A stretch of DNA of 43,124 nt from Brevibacterium sp. p3-SID960 (lineage in GTDB: Bacteria > Actinomycetota > Actinomycetes > Actinomycetales > Brevibacteriaceae), in assembly GCF_025144725.1 (NCBI RefSeq), contig NZ_JALXKS010000026.1, forward strand, positions 1 to 43,124, given 5' to 3'. The position numbers and the translations under genes are program-made. This document shows, piece by piece, positions 8,503-17,400 of the stretch (its first letter is position 1; each line of letters opens with the position of its first letter). Under the pieces are notes generated by a model, which made no database searches, had not been told where the DNA came from, and saw only the letters and a list, made by a program, of their open reading frames with translations.

Positions 8503-10140
8503 ATGTCACACATGATGATCACCGGCCCCATGCAGCGCGGCTACGAAACTGTGCTGACCCGTGAGGCTCTCGACTTCGTCGCCGCGCTGCACGCGAACTT
8601 CTTCGCCCGCCGCCGTGAGATCCTCGCCGCCCGCGATGTGCGCCGGGCCGCAATCGACCACGGCCGGCTGCCGGACTTCAAGGACGAGACCCGCGAGATT
8701 CGCGAGGATCCCAGCTGGCAGGTCGCCGGCCACCGCGGCGCCCCCGGCCTCGAAGACCGCCGTGTCGAGATCACCGGGCCGGTCTCGGCACCGATGGCGA
8801 TCAACGCACTCAACTCCGATGCCAAAGTGTGGCTGGCCGATCTCGAAGATGCCACCAGCCCGACCTGGGACAACATCGTCACCGGCATCGGCAACCTCAG
8901 CCAGGCAGTCCGCGGCACCCTCGCATTCACTGATGAGGACAAGGGCAAGCACTACGAAGTGACCAACCCGGCCCCGCCGACGATGGTCGTGCGCCCCCGC
9001 GGCTGGCACCTGCCGGAGAAGCACCTGCGCTACGTCGACGACCACGGCACCGACACCTCGGCATCGGCGTCACTGGTCGACTTCGGTCTGTTCTTCTTCC
9101 ACAACGCCCAGGCGCTCATCGACGCCGGACGCGGACCTTACTTCTACCTCGCCAAGCTCGAGGCCGCCCGCGAGGCGAAGCTGTGGGACGACGTGTTCAG
9201 CTTCGCTGAGGACTACCTCGGGCTCAGCCACGGCACGATCCGAGCGACCGTGCTCATCGAAACGATCACGGCTGCCTTCCAGATGGAGGAGATCCTCTAC
9301 GAGCTGCGCGACCACTGCGCCGGGCTCAACGCCGGCCGTTGGGACTACATCTTCTCGATGATCAAGAACTTCCGCAGCCACCGCGAGTTCGTGCTGCCGG
9401 ACCGGTCGCAGGTGTCGATGACGGTGCCGTTCATGCGGGCCTACACGGAGCACCTCGTCAAGGTCTGCCACAAGCGCGGGGCGCATGCGATCGGCGGAAT
9501 GAGCGCGTTCATCCCCAACCGCCGCCAGCCGGAGGTCACGGAGAATGCCTTCGCCCAGGTGAAAGCCGACAAGGACCGCGAGGCCGCTGACGGATTCGAC
9601 GGCTCGTGGGTCGCCCATCCCGACCTCATCCCGATCGCCCGGGAGTCCTTCGACGCGGTGCTCGGCGAGAAGCCCAACCAGCTCGACCGGCAGCGCGACG
9701 ACGTCGAGAGCACCGCAGCAGACCTGCTGTCGATGGAGGGCCTCGACGCCCAACCGACCGAAGCCGGCGTGCGCGCCAACATCCGGGTCGGGCTCGGCTA
9801 CCTCAACGCCTGGCTCTCAGGCACCGGGGCGGCAGCGTTGAACAACCTCATGGAGGATGCTGCGACCGCTGAGATCTCCCGCTCGCAGATCTGGCAGTGG
9901 ATCCACCACGGCGTCATCCTCGAAGACGGCCGCCCGGTCACCCGCCGGCTCGTCGAGCGGATCATGGCCGAGGAGCTCGCAACGATCCGACGCCACCCGG
10001 CCGACCACTACTGCGATGCCGTGCAGATCCTCCGCGAGACCGCACTCGACGACGACCTGCCCGACTTCCTCACCACACCGGCCTACAAGCAGTTCCTCGT
10101 CCACCGCCTCACCCGGGAGTACGGGGCGCTGGCCGCATAG
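8503..10140 (+). CDS. aceB: Malate synthase A
   Basis: 545 residues, the size of class A malate synthases. It condenses glyoxylate with acetyl-CoA to malate, completing the glyoxylate shunt. Visible hallmarks are NALNSDAKVWLADLEDATSPTW (metal/substrate Glu-Asp region), the RPRGWHLPEKH strand, the TVLIETITAAFQMEEILYELRDH block with the metal-binding Glu, and the C-terminal LMEDAATAEISRSQIWQW containing the catalytic Asp. GAGAG precedes the ATG. It is 151 bases after aceA, in the same direction. A strong terminator follows. Regulation by the adjacent RamB-like protein is expected from Corynebacterium. Confidence 0.97.
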   Translation: MSHMMITGPMQRGYETVLTREALDFVAALHANFFARRREILAARDVRRAAIDHGRLPDFKDETREIREDPSWQVAGHRGAPGLEDRRVEITGPVSAPMAINALNSDAKVWLADLEDATSPTWDNIVTGIGNLSQAVRGTLAFTDEDKGKHYEVTNPAPPTMVVRPRGWHLPEKHLRYVDDHGTDTSASASLVDFGLFFFHNAQALIDAGRGPYFYLAKLEAAREAKLWDDVFSFAEDYLGLSHGTIRATVLIETITAAFQMEEILYELRDHCAGLNAGRWDYIFSMIKNFRSHREFVLPDRSQVSMTVPFMRAYTEHLVKVCHKRGAHAIGGMSAFIPNRRQPEVTENAFAQVKADKDREAADGFDGSWVAHPDLIPIARESFDAVLGEKPNQLDRQRDDVESTAADLLSMEGLDAQPTEAGVRANIRVGLGYLNAWLSGTGAAALNNLMEDAATAEISRSQIWQWIHHGVILEDGRPVTRRLVERIMAEELATIRRHPADHYCDAVQILRETALDDDLPDFLTTPAYKQFLVHRLTREYGALAA

Positions 10141-10184
10141 CTGAGATGAACCGCCGGAGGATCTGACCCTCCGGCCCTGCAGAC

Positions 10185-10223
10185 AACAGCTGCCGCACCG
10201 TGCGAGCCGGTGCGGCAGCTGTT
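10185..10223 (+). terminator. Strong terminator after aceB
   Basis: A perfect 16-bp stem (10185-10200 with 10208-10223) with a 7-base loop, beginning AACAGCTGCC and ending GGCAGCTGTT. A smaller CCGGAGG/CCTCCGG hairpin precedes it at 10153-10172. It also separates aceB from the convergent siderophore operon. Confidence 0.85.
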
Positions 10224-10254
10224 CTGCGTCCAGGAGCTGATGAGTGCGTGCCGG

Positions 10255-10303
10255 CAGTGCAGCAGGTCCCCGCCCGCAGCGCAGCAGGTCCCCGCCCGCA
10301 GCG
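10255..10303. repeat. Short direct repeat downstream of the siderophore operon
   Basis: GCAGCAGGTCCCCGCCCGCA occurs twice in tandem between the aceB terminator and the end of the siderophore operon. No coding potential is seen; a function is not apparent. Confidence 0.5.
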
Positions 10304-10348
10304 CGCGGAAAGTCCGCGCCTCCAGCGCAGCAGCGCGCGGTAGGCCGC

Positions 10349-11320
10349 TCAGTTGCCGGAGACTCCCGGCTTCCAATATCCCATGAACGAGCACTGCCGC
10401 TTGTCGAAGCCGTGTTCGTTCAGCAGGATCCGGCGCACCTGCTTGACCGTCGGTGCGTCGGCGGCCACCCACGTATACAGCGCGCCGGCAGCTTCGGCCT
10501 CCTCCCACAGCAGCGCCTCGCCGCTGTCAGGTTCGGTCTCGCCCGTTTTCGAGGCGGGAGTCGCCATCCGTGCATCCCCAGCCGCCGCATCCGACCCAGC
10601 CCCCGCCTCGGCGCCGGCTGCGGCGTGTGCTGCGGCCCAGGCGGCGACGGCTGCGCACAGCTGCTCCCCGCGCGCGGCGGTCGGCGCGCCGGATTCCGTG
10701 AGGCGTGGCAACCAGGTGATGACATCGTCAGCTCGGCAGTCGAGGTCGAGGATGTCGGCTGAGGTGGGCACCTCGATGAAGGCCCGCAGGCGAGCCGGGC
10801 TGCCGTCGCGCTGCTCGCAGGCGTTGGCGATCGCCGGGACGGCAGTCTCATCGCCGATGAGCACGATCTGCTCGGCAGCACCGGGCCGATAGGCAACGCC
10901 GCTCATGTCATGGCCCGGCACTCGCGCGTCGGGGCCGACGAGGATGACCTCCTGCCCCAACGCGGCGGTGAGGGCGAAGCGGCTGGCGGGACTGGAGGTG
11001 CCGTGGGTGACGAAGTCGACGACGACCCGGCCGGCGGCCTGGTCGACTGCCCGCACCGTATAGGTGCGCATCTGCGGCCGGTCCTCCGCCGGCTGTTCAC
11101 GCCACCAGGTCAGCCAGTCGGGTGCGGCCAGTGCTGCGGCACGCTGGCGGTCATCGGCGAGAACGAGCTTCAGCCGCTGGTCGAGGCGAGTGCCGCCGAA
11201 GGCCCGGAGCGCATCGCCGGCGAAGGTCAGCCGGATGAAGTGCGGGCTGAGCCGGGTGCGTTCGACGAGTGCGGCAGGGAATGCCGTGTAGGGGTTCTGA
11301 GGGCGGTCGGTAGTGGTCAT
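10349..11320 (-). CDS. Siderophore-interacting protein (FAD-dependent ferric-siderophore reductase)
   Basis: 323 residues from ATG 11320; a much longer frame reads out of phase through the permease gene and is rejected. The FAD-binding motif RTYTVR is at residues 85-90, in the consensus RxYTxR of the SIP/ViuB family, and the C-terminal signature GYWKPG is four residues before the end. The NAD(P)H-binding part contains a low-complexity Ala/Gly insertion at about 228-265. The enzyme is expected to reduce Fe(III)-siderophore in the cytosol to release iron. Its start overlaps the permease stop by four bases (ATGA), showing translational coupling. It is the last gene of the iron uptake operon. Confidence 0.93.
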   Translation of the reverse strand: MTTTDRPQNPYTAFPAALVERTRLSPHFIRLTFAGDALRAFGGTRLDQRLKLVLADDRQRAAALAAPDWLTWWREQPAEDRPQMRTYTVRAVDQAAGRVVVDFVTHGTSSPASRFALTAALGQEVILVGPDARVPGHDMSGVAYRPGAAEQIVLIGDETAVPAIANACEQRDGSPARLRAFIEVPTSADILDLDCRADDVITWLPRLTESGAPTAARGEQLCAAVAAWAAAHAAAGAEAGAGSDAAAGDARMATPASKTGETEPDSGEALLWEEAEAAGALYTWVAADAPTVKQVRRILLNEHGFDKRQCSFMGYWKPGVSGN

Positions 11321-13551
11321 GAGCGGCGCATCCTCCAGAGGAGCCAGATGAAGTAGGGACAGCCGATGACGGCGGTGATGAGGCCGGCCGGGATCTGCGA
11401 CGGGGCGATGACGGTCCGGCCGATGGCATCGGCGATGGTGAGCAGCAGCGCGCCGAGCAGTCCGGCCAGCGGCAGCAGGTGACGGTGGGTGCGCCCGATG
11501 AGCAGGCGCGCGGCGTGCGGTGCGACGAGGCCGAGGAAGGCGATCGTGCCGACGCTGATCGTGGCCGCGGCGACGAGGACGAGGGCGCAGGCGACGAGGA
11601 CGCTGCGGGTGCGTCCGACGTGCACGCCGAGCACCTGCGGGGTGGTGTCGTCCATCTGGACGAGGTCGAGGTCGCGGGAGACGGCGGCGAGCACGGCGCT
11701 GGTGACGACGATGGCGATGATCATCGGCAGGCACTCGACGGCGGTGGCGCCGTAGGTCGAGCCGGCCAGCCACGTCATCGCCTTCGTCTGATTCCACGGA
11801 TCGGTGTGCACGAGCATGAGGGTGGTGAGCGCGGTTGCGGCAGCGGAGATGCTGATCCCGGCGAGCACCATGCGGGCATGGTCGAGGCCGGTGCGCGCTG
11901 AGATGCCGAAGAGCACCAGACCCACCGCCGAGGCGCCGGTGAGCGCCGCGCACAGGATCGCCCAGAAGCTGGTGGTCCCGGTGATGACGATGACAGCGAC
12001 CGCCCCGGTGGCTGCGGCGGCGGAGATGCCGAGCACGCCGGGGTCGGCGAGGGGATTGCGGGTGACGCCCTGCAGGATCGCACCGGCCAGTGCGAGGCTG
12101 AGCCCGCCGAGAACGGCAGCGAAGACACGCGGCACCCGGGTCTCCAGGATGATCTCGATGCGCACGCTGGCCTGGTGAGTCAGCCAGTTGACGACATCGC
12201 CGCCGAGCAGCATCGCATCGCCGACGAGCACCGAGCCGGCGATCGCCGCCATCAGCAGGCCGGCGCAGATGGTGATGAGCAGGACGGGGTGGCGCAGGCC
12301 GAATCCGGTGCCGGCACGCATCGTGACAAGGGAATCGGAGTCGAAGCCGGAGCGGGCGGTGCAGGCGAGTGCGGCGAGGAAGACCGCGCCGATGATCGAG
12401 GTGACGACACCGGTGGGGACCGATACACCCTGCTGGGAGCCGAGCAGTGCGCGCATGAGGACATCGGCACCGATGACGAGGAAGGCGCCGAGCAGCGCGG
12501 AGACGACGATGAGGCTGCGCTGGCGGGTCAGGCCGGGGAAGAATCCCACGAGCAGGCGGGTCAGAGCCGGAGCACACAGGCCGACGAAGCCCACCGGACC
12601 GGCGATCGTCACCGCCACAGCCGTGCACACGACGGCGATGACGAGGAACACCGCCTGCCAGGCCCGCACCCGCACGCCCAGGCTGGTCGCAGCGTCGTCG
12701 CCGAGCTGGAGCGCATCGAGGCGCCGGCCGAACAGCAGCAGCGCCGCAGTCGCGCAGGCCAGGACCGGCAGCAAGGTGGTGACCCCCTGGATGCCGGCCT
12801 GGCTGAGGCTGCCGGCACCCCAGGCGAAGAGACCCTGCGTCTGCCAGGGGAAGAACAGCAGTAGCATCGAGGTCACGGCTGCAAGGCCCAGGGCGATGAC
12901 CGAGCCGGCCAACACCATCCGGATCGGCGAGCTGTGCGGTCCGGTGGAGAGTCCGATGACGAGACCTGCGGCGAGCAGCCCTCCGGCGAACGCCACTCCG
13001 GCGCTGGAGATGAATGGCAGGCTGACGCCGAAGGCAGCGACGGCGGTGAGGGCGAAGTAGGCCCCGGCATTGACACCGAGGGTGTCGGGTGAGGCCAGGG
13101 AGTTGCGGGTGATCGACTGCAGGATCCCGCCGGAGAGCCCGAGGGCGGCACCGACGGCCAGCCCGGCGAACAGTCGCGGCAGACGCGCATCGATGATGAC
13201 CGCGCTCGCCTCAGCCGAGGAGCCGGTGAGGGTGCCGGTGAGCGCCTGCCACACCTCGGCCGGACTCAGCTCCGATGTGCCCTGCAGGAGATGGAGCAGG
13301 CTCAGCAGCGCCAGCAGCACCGCGACCGGCGCGGTCAGCAGCCCGAGGCGCAGCGCGCTCCGCGGCCGGACTGCCCGCGGCGCTCCAGCCGCAGCCCCGG
13401 GCTCCATTCCGGCCTCCACCCCGGCCTCCATTCCGGCCCCCGCTCCAGCCGCAGCCCCTGCCGGAGTCCCAGCCGCAGCTCCCGCCGGAGCCGTAGCCGA
13501 GACCCCCGTCGGCGCGGCTGACCGGCCCGCTGTCGTTGTGTGAATCGTCAT
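11317..13551 (-). CDS. Fused FecCD-family ferric-siderophore permease (two domains)
   Basis: 744 residues, twice the usual 330-350 of a FecCD permease. Each half carries the family's conserved loop: SLASPDTLGVNAGAYFA in the first and NPLADPGVLGISAAAATGA in the second, plus G.vgFvGL.aPh-like ATPase-coupling segments (GPVGFVGLCAPALTRLL and GTIAFLGLVAPHAARLL). It is therefore a FhuB-like single-chain permease expected to span the membrane about 18-20 times. The first about 70 residues are an Ala/Gly/Met-rich low-complexity extension not needed by the family; the start could lie further in. No good ribosome site precedes 13551. It lies 59 bases after the binding-protein gene and overlaps the reductase gene. 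Confidence 0.93.
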   Translation of the reverse strand: MTIHTTTAGRSAAPTGVSATAPAGAAAGTPAGAAAGAGAGMEAGVEAGMEPGAAAGAPRAVRPRSALRLGLLTAPVAVLLALLSLLHLLQGTSELSPAEVWQALTGTLTGSSAEASAVIIDARLPRLFAGLAVGAALGLSGGILQSITRNSLASPDTLGVNAGAYFALTAVAAFGVSLPFISSAGVAFAGGLLAAGLVIGLSTGPHSSPIRMVLAGSVIALGLAAVTSMLLLFFPWQTQGLFAWGAGSLSQAGIQGVTTLLPVLACATAALLLFGRRLDALQLGDDAATSLGVRVRAWQAVFLVIAVVCTAVAVTIAGPVGFVGLCAPALTRLLVGFFPGLTRQRSLIVVSALLGAFLVIGADVLMRALLGSQQGVSVPTGVVTSIIGAVFLAALACTARSGFDSDSLVTMRAGTGFGLRHPVLLITICAGLLMAAIAGSVLVGDAMLLGGDVVNWLTHQASVRIEIILETRVPRVFAAVLGGLSLALAGAILQGVTRNPLADPGVLGISAAAATGAVAVIVITGTTSFWAILCAALTGASAVGLVLFGISARTGLDHARMVLAGISISAAATALTTLMLVHTDPWNQTKAMTWLAGSTYGATAVECLPMIIAIVVTSAVLAAVSRDLDLVQMDDTTPQVLGVHVGRTRSVLVACALVLVAAATISVGTIAFLGLVAPHAARLLIGRTHRHLLPLAGLLGALLLTIADAIGRTVIAPSQIPAGLITAVIGCPYFIWLLWRMRRS

Positions 13552-13610
13552 GATCGTGTGATGTCTGTCGTGTGTCGGCTCTGCGTCTCAGCCCTCTGTT
13601 CCCCGCCGCG

Positions 13611-14588
13611 TCACTGCTCGGCGACGATGCCGGCGACCTCGTCGGCAAAGGCGCCGAGCGAGGTGGTGCCGCCGTAGAGCCAGATACCGCTCCCAGCTTG
13701 GGCGACGCGGTCTGCAGTGACGAACGGCAGCCCGGTCCACACCGCGTTCTTCTTCAGGGTCTCCATCGGGTCGCCTTCGTCTGCGTCGACCCAGTACAGG
13801 AAGTGCGTGTCGTCCGGCAGCGTGCGCAGCCCCTCGACGTCGGTCGTCGTCAGTCCGTAGGCCTCATCGCCCTGCTCTGTCGAGGCGTCGGTCAGGCCGA
13901 TCGCCCGGCCCACCTCCGAGGACGCCGATCCGGGACCGTGGAGTCGGAAGGTCATCGAGTTCGCCTCGTTGTACGGGTAGGCGAAGACCATCGGGTCGCC
14001 GGTCTTACCGGCCTCCTCGACACTCTCCTTCGCCTTCTGCAGGGCGGCGTCGAAATCCGCATCGAGCTCGTCTGCCTTTGCTTCCTTGCCCAGCAGCGTG
14101 GCGACATCGTGCTGGTTCTCCTTGACGAGGTCGAACAGGCCATCAGCAGTCGCGGAGTTGAACACGGCGACGGGGGCGATGCGCTCCATCTGCTTCATCG
14201 CCTCCTCGGGGATCGAAGAGGTGTCGGCGAGGATGAGATCGGGTGCGAGGTCGGCGATCGCGTCGATGCTCGGTTCGGTGCGCATCCCGACGTCGACCGG
14301 GTCCCCGGACAGCGGCACGCGCGCGGACCACACCCCGTAGCCCTTCGGGTCGGCCACACCGACCGGGTCGACGCCGAGGGACACGGCATATTCGGTGACG
14401 GACCATTCGAGGGTGACGACCTTCTGCGCGGGTGCGTCGAGGGAGACGGTGGTGCCGCGGGCGTCGGTGATCGAGACCGGATCGCCGGTGGGGGCAGTCG
14501 GATCGCCGGCCGGCGCGTCGGTCGTGCCGCAGCCGGTGAGGGCGAGGGCGCTGATGAGGGCTGCAAGCCCGAGTGTGCGCAGTTTCAT
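13611..14588 (-). CDS. Iron-siderophore ABC transporter substrate-binding lipoprotein
   Basis: 325 residues from ATG 14588, preceded by AGAAGGAACAGC. The signal peptide ends in the lipobox LALTGC. The mature protein begins with the periplasmic-binding class III pattern (VSITDARGTTVSLDAPAQKVVTLEWSVTEYAVSLGVDPVG), followed by IADLAPDLILA and the long central helix typical of FecB/FhuD-type proteins. It is anchored outside the membrane and delivers Fe(III)-siderophore to the fused permease. It is second in the operon, 196 bases after the ATPase gene, long enough for a second promoter, though none was identified. The substrate cannot be told from sequence. Confidence 0.93.
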   Translation of the reverse strand: MKLRTLGLAALISALALTGCGTTDAPAGDPTAPTGDPVSITDARGTTVSLDAPAQKVVTLEWSVTEYAVSLGVDPVGVADPKGYGVWSARVPLSGDPVDVGMRTEPSIDAIADLAPDLILADTSSIPEEAMKQMERIAPVAVFNSATADGLFDLVKENQHDVATLLGKEAKADELDADFDAALQKAKESVEEAGKTGDPMVFAYPYNEANSMTFRLHGPGSASSEVGRAIGLTDASTEQGDEAYGLTTTDVEGLRTLPDDTHFLYWVDADEGDPMETLKKNAVWTGLPFVTADRVAQAGSGIWLYGGTTSLGAFADEVAGIVAEQ

Positions 14589-14784
14589 GCTGTTCCTTCT
14601 GATGCGGGTTCCCGCCAGCTGAGCTGCCGGCAGGTGGGCGTGGTCGTGGAGTGAGGGTGCCGGTTCCGGAGCCGAGGTCGTGGCGCCGGTGGCATGCGGG
14701 CCGGCGCCGAGGCGGTGCTTCCTGGCGCGGCCGTGTGTGTGCCGATGCCCCGCCCAGGGTGCAGGCGCAGGTGGTGTTTCGGTT

Positions 14785-15729
14785 TCAGGCCGAGGCGGCG
14801 ATGGACGGGCCGGCGACCGGATCAGCGGCTCTGTGTGCAGCGGCACCGCCCTCAGCGGTGCAGGGCTCAGCGGTGCGGGGCCGCCCAGGATCGAGACCCG
14901 TGTCGCCGAGCTGGGCGGCGCCGCTGCGCCGGGGCGGGCGGGGACGCACCTCGATGCGCTCGGATGCGCGGCTGTAGCCGGTGGTGATGTCGATGCCGTA
15001 GACGGTGCTGAGCACCTGGCCGTCGAGCACCTCGGCCGGAGTGCCTGCGGCGGCGATGTGCCCGCCGGACAGCAGGACGATGCGGTCGGCCACGGCGGCG
15101 GCGTGGTTGAGGTCGTGAAGCACCACGCCGATGCACACGCCGTGGTCGTGGGCGAGGCTGTGGAGGAGTTCGAGGAGTTCGACCTGATACTTCAGGTCGA
15201 GGTGGTTGGTCGGTTCGTCCAGAAGCAGCACCTCGGTGTTCTGCGCCAGGCAGGAGGCGAGCCACACGCGCTGGAGCTGGCCGCCGGAGAGCTCGTCGAC
15301 GGGGGAGTCGGCGACGGCGGTGACGCCGGTGAGCGCCATGGCGCGCTCGACGACGGCGGCGCCCTCTGGATCACCGGTGCGGATCCGGCCCTGGTACGGG
15401 TGCCGGCCGAGGGCGACGGCCGCGCGCACCGGAAGTCCCTGGGGGACCGGCCGGGACTGCGCGAGCATCGTGAGTCGGCGGGCGAGCTGGCGAGAGGGAA
15501 GAGCGGCAGCATCGGTGCCGTCGGAGAACGTCACGCTGCCAGCCGACAGCGGCTGCAGTCGGGCCAGTCCGCGCATGAGCGTGGACTTCCCCGAGCCGTT
15601 GGGTCCGACGAGGGCGGTGACCCGGCCCGGCTGCAGTTCGAAGCTGACATCGGTGACGACGTCGCCGCGGGAGTAGCCGATCCGCAGCTGTGTGCCGTGC
15701 AGACCGGAATGCGTCGAAGATAGTTTCAC
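14785..15729 (-). CDS. Ferric-siderophore ABC transporter ATP-binding protein
   Basis: 314 residues. Walker A GPNGSGKS at 42-49, ABC signature LSGGQ at 147-151, Walker B and following residues EVLLLDEPTNHLD around 166-178: a FecE/FepC-type ATPase. The usual length is about 260; here the last about 60 residues are Pro/Ala/Arg-rich and look like read-on into low-complexity sequence. The start is GTG 15729 with no ribosome site, but a perfect TTGACA (-35), 18-base spacer and TAACTT (-10) end six bases before the GTG, so the mRNA is predicted to be leaderless. An iron box overlaps this promoter. It is the first gene of the uptake operon. Confidence 0.93.
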   Translation of the reverse strand: MKLSSTHSGLHGTQLRIGYSRGDVVTDVSFELQPGRVTALVGPNGSGKSTLMRGLARLQPLSAGSVTFSDGTDAAALPSRQLARRLTMLAQSRPVPQGLPVRAAVALGRHPYQGRIRTGDPEGAAVVERAMALTGVTAVADSPVDELSGGQLQRVWLASCLAQNTEVLLLDEPTNHLDLKYQVELLELLHSLAHDHGVCIGVVLHDLNHAAAVADRIVLLSGGHIAAAGTPAEVLDGQVLSTVYGIDITTGYSRASERIEVRPRPPRRSGAAQLGDTGLDPGRPRTAEPCTAEGGAAAHRAADPVAGPSIAASA

Positions 15730-15753
15730 GTTAGTAAGTTAGGCCTTACTAAC
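15730..15753 (-). promoter_or_regulatory. DtxR/IdeR-like iron box
   Basis: A perfect inverted repeat, GTTAGTAAG (15730-15738) and CTTACTAAC (15745-15753), around a 6-base centre. The stretch 15734-15752 matches 13 of 19 positions of the DtxR/IdeR consensus (TTAGGTTAGSCTAACCTAA). It covers the -10 element and reaches the start codon of the ATPase gene, so an Fe-loaded repressor would block the whole uptake operon. Confidence 0.75.
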
Positions 15754-15765
15754 GAGGCCTGTCAA
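15736..15765 (-). promoter_or_regulatory. Promoter of the siderophore uptake operon
   Basis: Reading the minus strand: TTGACA (15765-15760), 18-base spacer, TAACTT (15741-15736), then six bases and the GTG start at 15729. The -35 is a perfect consensus. The position puts transcription start at or next to the start codon. Confidence 0.75.
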
Positions 15766-15816
15766 CCGCTGTTCAGGCGCTGTCCCGCCCTGTGGACGAC
15801 TGTGCCCCGACGACGC

Positions 15817-16650
15817 TCAGGCGCGGGCGACCTCGTGGGAGGCTTCGAGACGCGAGTTCTCCAGCACCGGGATCCGCGCTCGGATCTCAGCGACGGAGTC
15901 GATGTCGAGTTCGGCGACGAGCAGCTCGGTGTCTTCCCCGGCGGCGGCGAGCACGCCGCCATCCGGTGCGCTGATGAAGGAGTGGCCGACGCCGGTCGGA
16001 GCCTTCGGGTGCACCTCGACGCTGGTCACCTGCGGATCCGCCTGATCGCAGGCGAGGACGAAACTGGTCGAGTCAAGCGCCCGCGCCCGCCCGAGCAGCT
16101 GCCACTGCTCGACTTTGCCCTCACCGGCGCCCCACGACGCCGAGGCGACGATCACCTCGGCCCCGGAGCCCGCCAGGGCGGTGAAGAGGGCTGGGAAGCG
16201 GATGTCGTAGCAGATCGTCAGCCCGACGGTGACGCCGTCGATCTCCACCGCGGTGAGCGTCTCGCCCGGGGTGACATCATCGGATTCGCGGTGTCCGAAG
16301 GCGTCGAAGAGGTGGATCTTGTCGTAGTGCGCCTCGACTCGCGCCCCGGTGGAGTCGACGCCGGTGAGGAAGAGGGTGTTGATGACGCGCTCGCCGGTGC
16401 CGGGCCGGAACATGCCGACCGCGGCCACCAGTCCGGCCTCGGCGGTGAGCTCGCGCAACCGCTGTGCGAACGGCCCGTCGAGCTCCTCGGCGTTGGCCTC
16501 GAGGTCCGCGCCGAAGGGCACCATCGTCGCCTCCGGGAAGACGACGAGCCGCACGTCCTGAGCTGCCGCATCCTGCAGCTTCTCGGCGATGAGCGCGAGA
16601 TTGGCGTCCTTGTCCGGCGTGGTGTTGATCTGGGCGATAGCAACCTTCAT
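15817..16650 (-). CDS. Nitrilase-family carbon-nitrogen hydrolase (amidase)
   Basis: 277 residues. The catalytic triad of the superfamily is complete: Glu40 (FPEATM), Lys111 (YDKIHLFDAFG) and Cys147 (ICYDIRFP). The pattern and length resemble the Nit1/Nit2 and omega-amidase branch (deaminated glutathione or 2-oxoglutaramate-type amides), cytosolic. AAGGAGGAGCCGCA precedes the ATG. It is 87 bases upstream of the siderophore ATPase on the same strand, but that operon has its own promoter. It is divergent from the universal stress protein gene across about 250 bases. The exact substrate is not deducible. Confidence 0.9.
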   Translation of the reverse strand: MKVAIAQINTTPDKDANLALIAEKLQDAAAQDVRLVVFPEATMVPFGADLEANAEELDGPFAQRLRELTAEAGLVAAVGMFRPGTGERVINTLFLTGVDSTGARVEAHYDKIHLFDAFGHRESDDVTPGETLTAVEIDGVTVGLTICYDIRFPALFTALAGSGAEVIVASASWGAGEGKVEQWQLLGRARALDSTSFVLACDQADPQVTSVEVHPKAPTGVGHSFISAPDGGVLAAAGEDTELLVAELDIDSVAEIRARIPVLENSRLEASHEVARA

Positions 16651-16891
16651 TGCGGCTCCTCCTTGGTGGATCTGGGCGCAGATGTGTTCGGTGGACCTGG
16701 GTGCGGATGTGGTGCAGGGCTCAGCAGAGCATGCATGACTGTCAGGCTAGGCTGAAGAATACGGTGAATCCAGTAGGGCCCGCTGGCCGGCCGGCGGCAC
16801 AGGAACGTCTCCGGGTGACGAAGTCCTCGCGGGTCACGGGTCGGCATGGGGAACCCGACGGCCTGCTCCTGTGGGCAGGCGCCCCGACCCA

Positions 16892-16897
16892 TATACT
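16892..16897 (+). promoter_or_regulatory. -10 element of a leaderless universal stress gene
   Basis: TATACT followed by exactly six bases and the ATG at 16904. No ribosome site is present. A 6-bp hairpin (GCCTGC/GCAGGC, 16861-16880) occupies the spacer/-35 area; no good -35 hexamer is seen. Confidence 0.6.
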
Positions 16898-16903
16898 GAC
16901 GCT

Positions 16904-17293
16904 ATGACGATCCTCATCGGTTACCTGCCCGCGCCGGAAGGCGAAGCCGCCCTCGAAACCGCCTTCGCAGAAGCGAAGCTGCGCAACACTGACGTCGTCG
17001 TCCTCAACTCGCCGCGCCGCGGAACCACCGACAGCATCACCCAGATCCAGCAGGAGGATGCCGAGCGCATCCTCGCCCAGGCCGCCGAGCACGGTGTCAC
17101 CGCCCGCGTCGAACAGCCTGCCCACGAAGACGATCTCGTCCAGACCCTGAACGAATGGGCTGAACAGGAAGACGCCGACCTCATCATCATCGGTCTGCGC
17201 AAGCGCAGTGCGATCGGGAAATTCATCCTCGGTTCGCAGGCTCAGCGGATCCTGCTCGAAGCCGATGTCCCGGTGCTGACCGTCAAGGCCTGA
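16904..17293 (+). CDS. Universal stress protein (UspA family)
   Basis: 129 residues, a single Usp domain. It starts MTILIGYLPAPEG and ends with the ATP-binding-type motif GLRKRSAIGKFILGSQAQRIL and PVLTVKA, matching G-x2-G-x9-G-(S/T). Cytosolic, probably ATP-binding and stress-responsive, as in the family. An upstream in-frame start at 16871 is rejected because the TATACT at 16892 sits six bases before ATG 16904, pointing to a leaderless mRNA. It stands alone and is convergent with the large dehydrogenase gene; a repeated CCAGCCGCCCTGCGG (17336 and 17356) lies between them. Confidence 0.9.
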   Translation: MTILIGYLPAPEGEAALETAFAEAKLRNTDVVVLNSPRRGTTDSITQIQQEDAERILAQAAEHGVTARVEQPAHEDDLVQTLNEWAEQEDADLIIIGLRKRSAIGKFILGSQAQRILLEADVPVLTVKA

Positions 17294-17400
17294 TCTTCAG
17301 CGACTGATCTCCGACCGCGGGCTGCGGCGCAGTCCCCAGCCGCCCTGCGGGTCTTCCAGCCGCCCTGCGGATGGACGCCCATGAACCCGTTGTGCCCTGC

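Noticed and set aside
10349..12628. 759-residue minus-strand frame covering the reductase and part of the permease
   Set aside because: Only the last 323 codons are the siderophore-interacting protein; the rest is an Arg/His/Pro-rich out-of-phase reading of the permease gene. The true start is ATG 11320.
17336..17370. Terminator between the universal stress and dehydrogenase genes
   Set aside because: Two direct copies of CCAGCCGCCCTGCGG are present, but no convincing inverted repeat.
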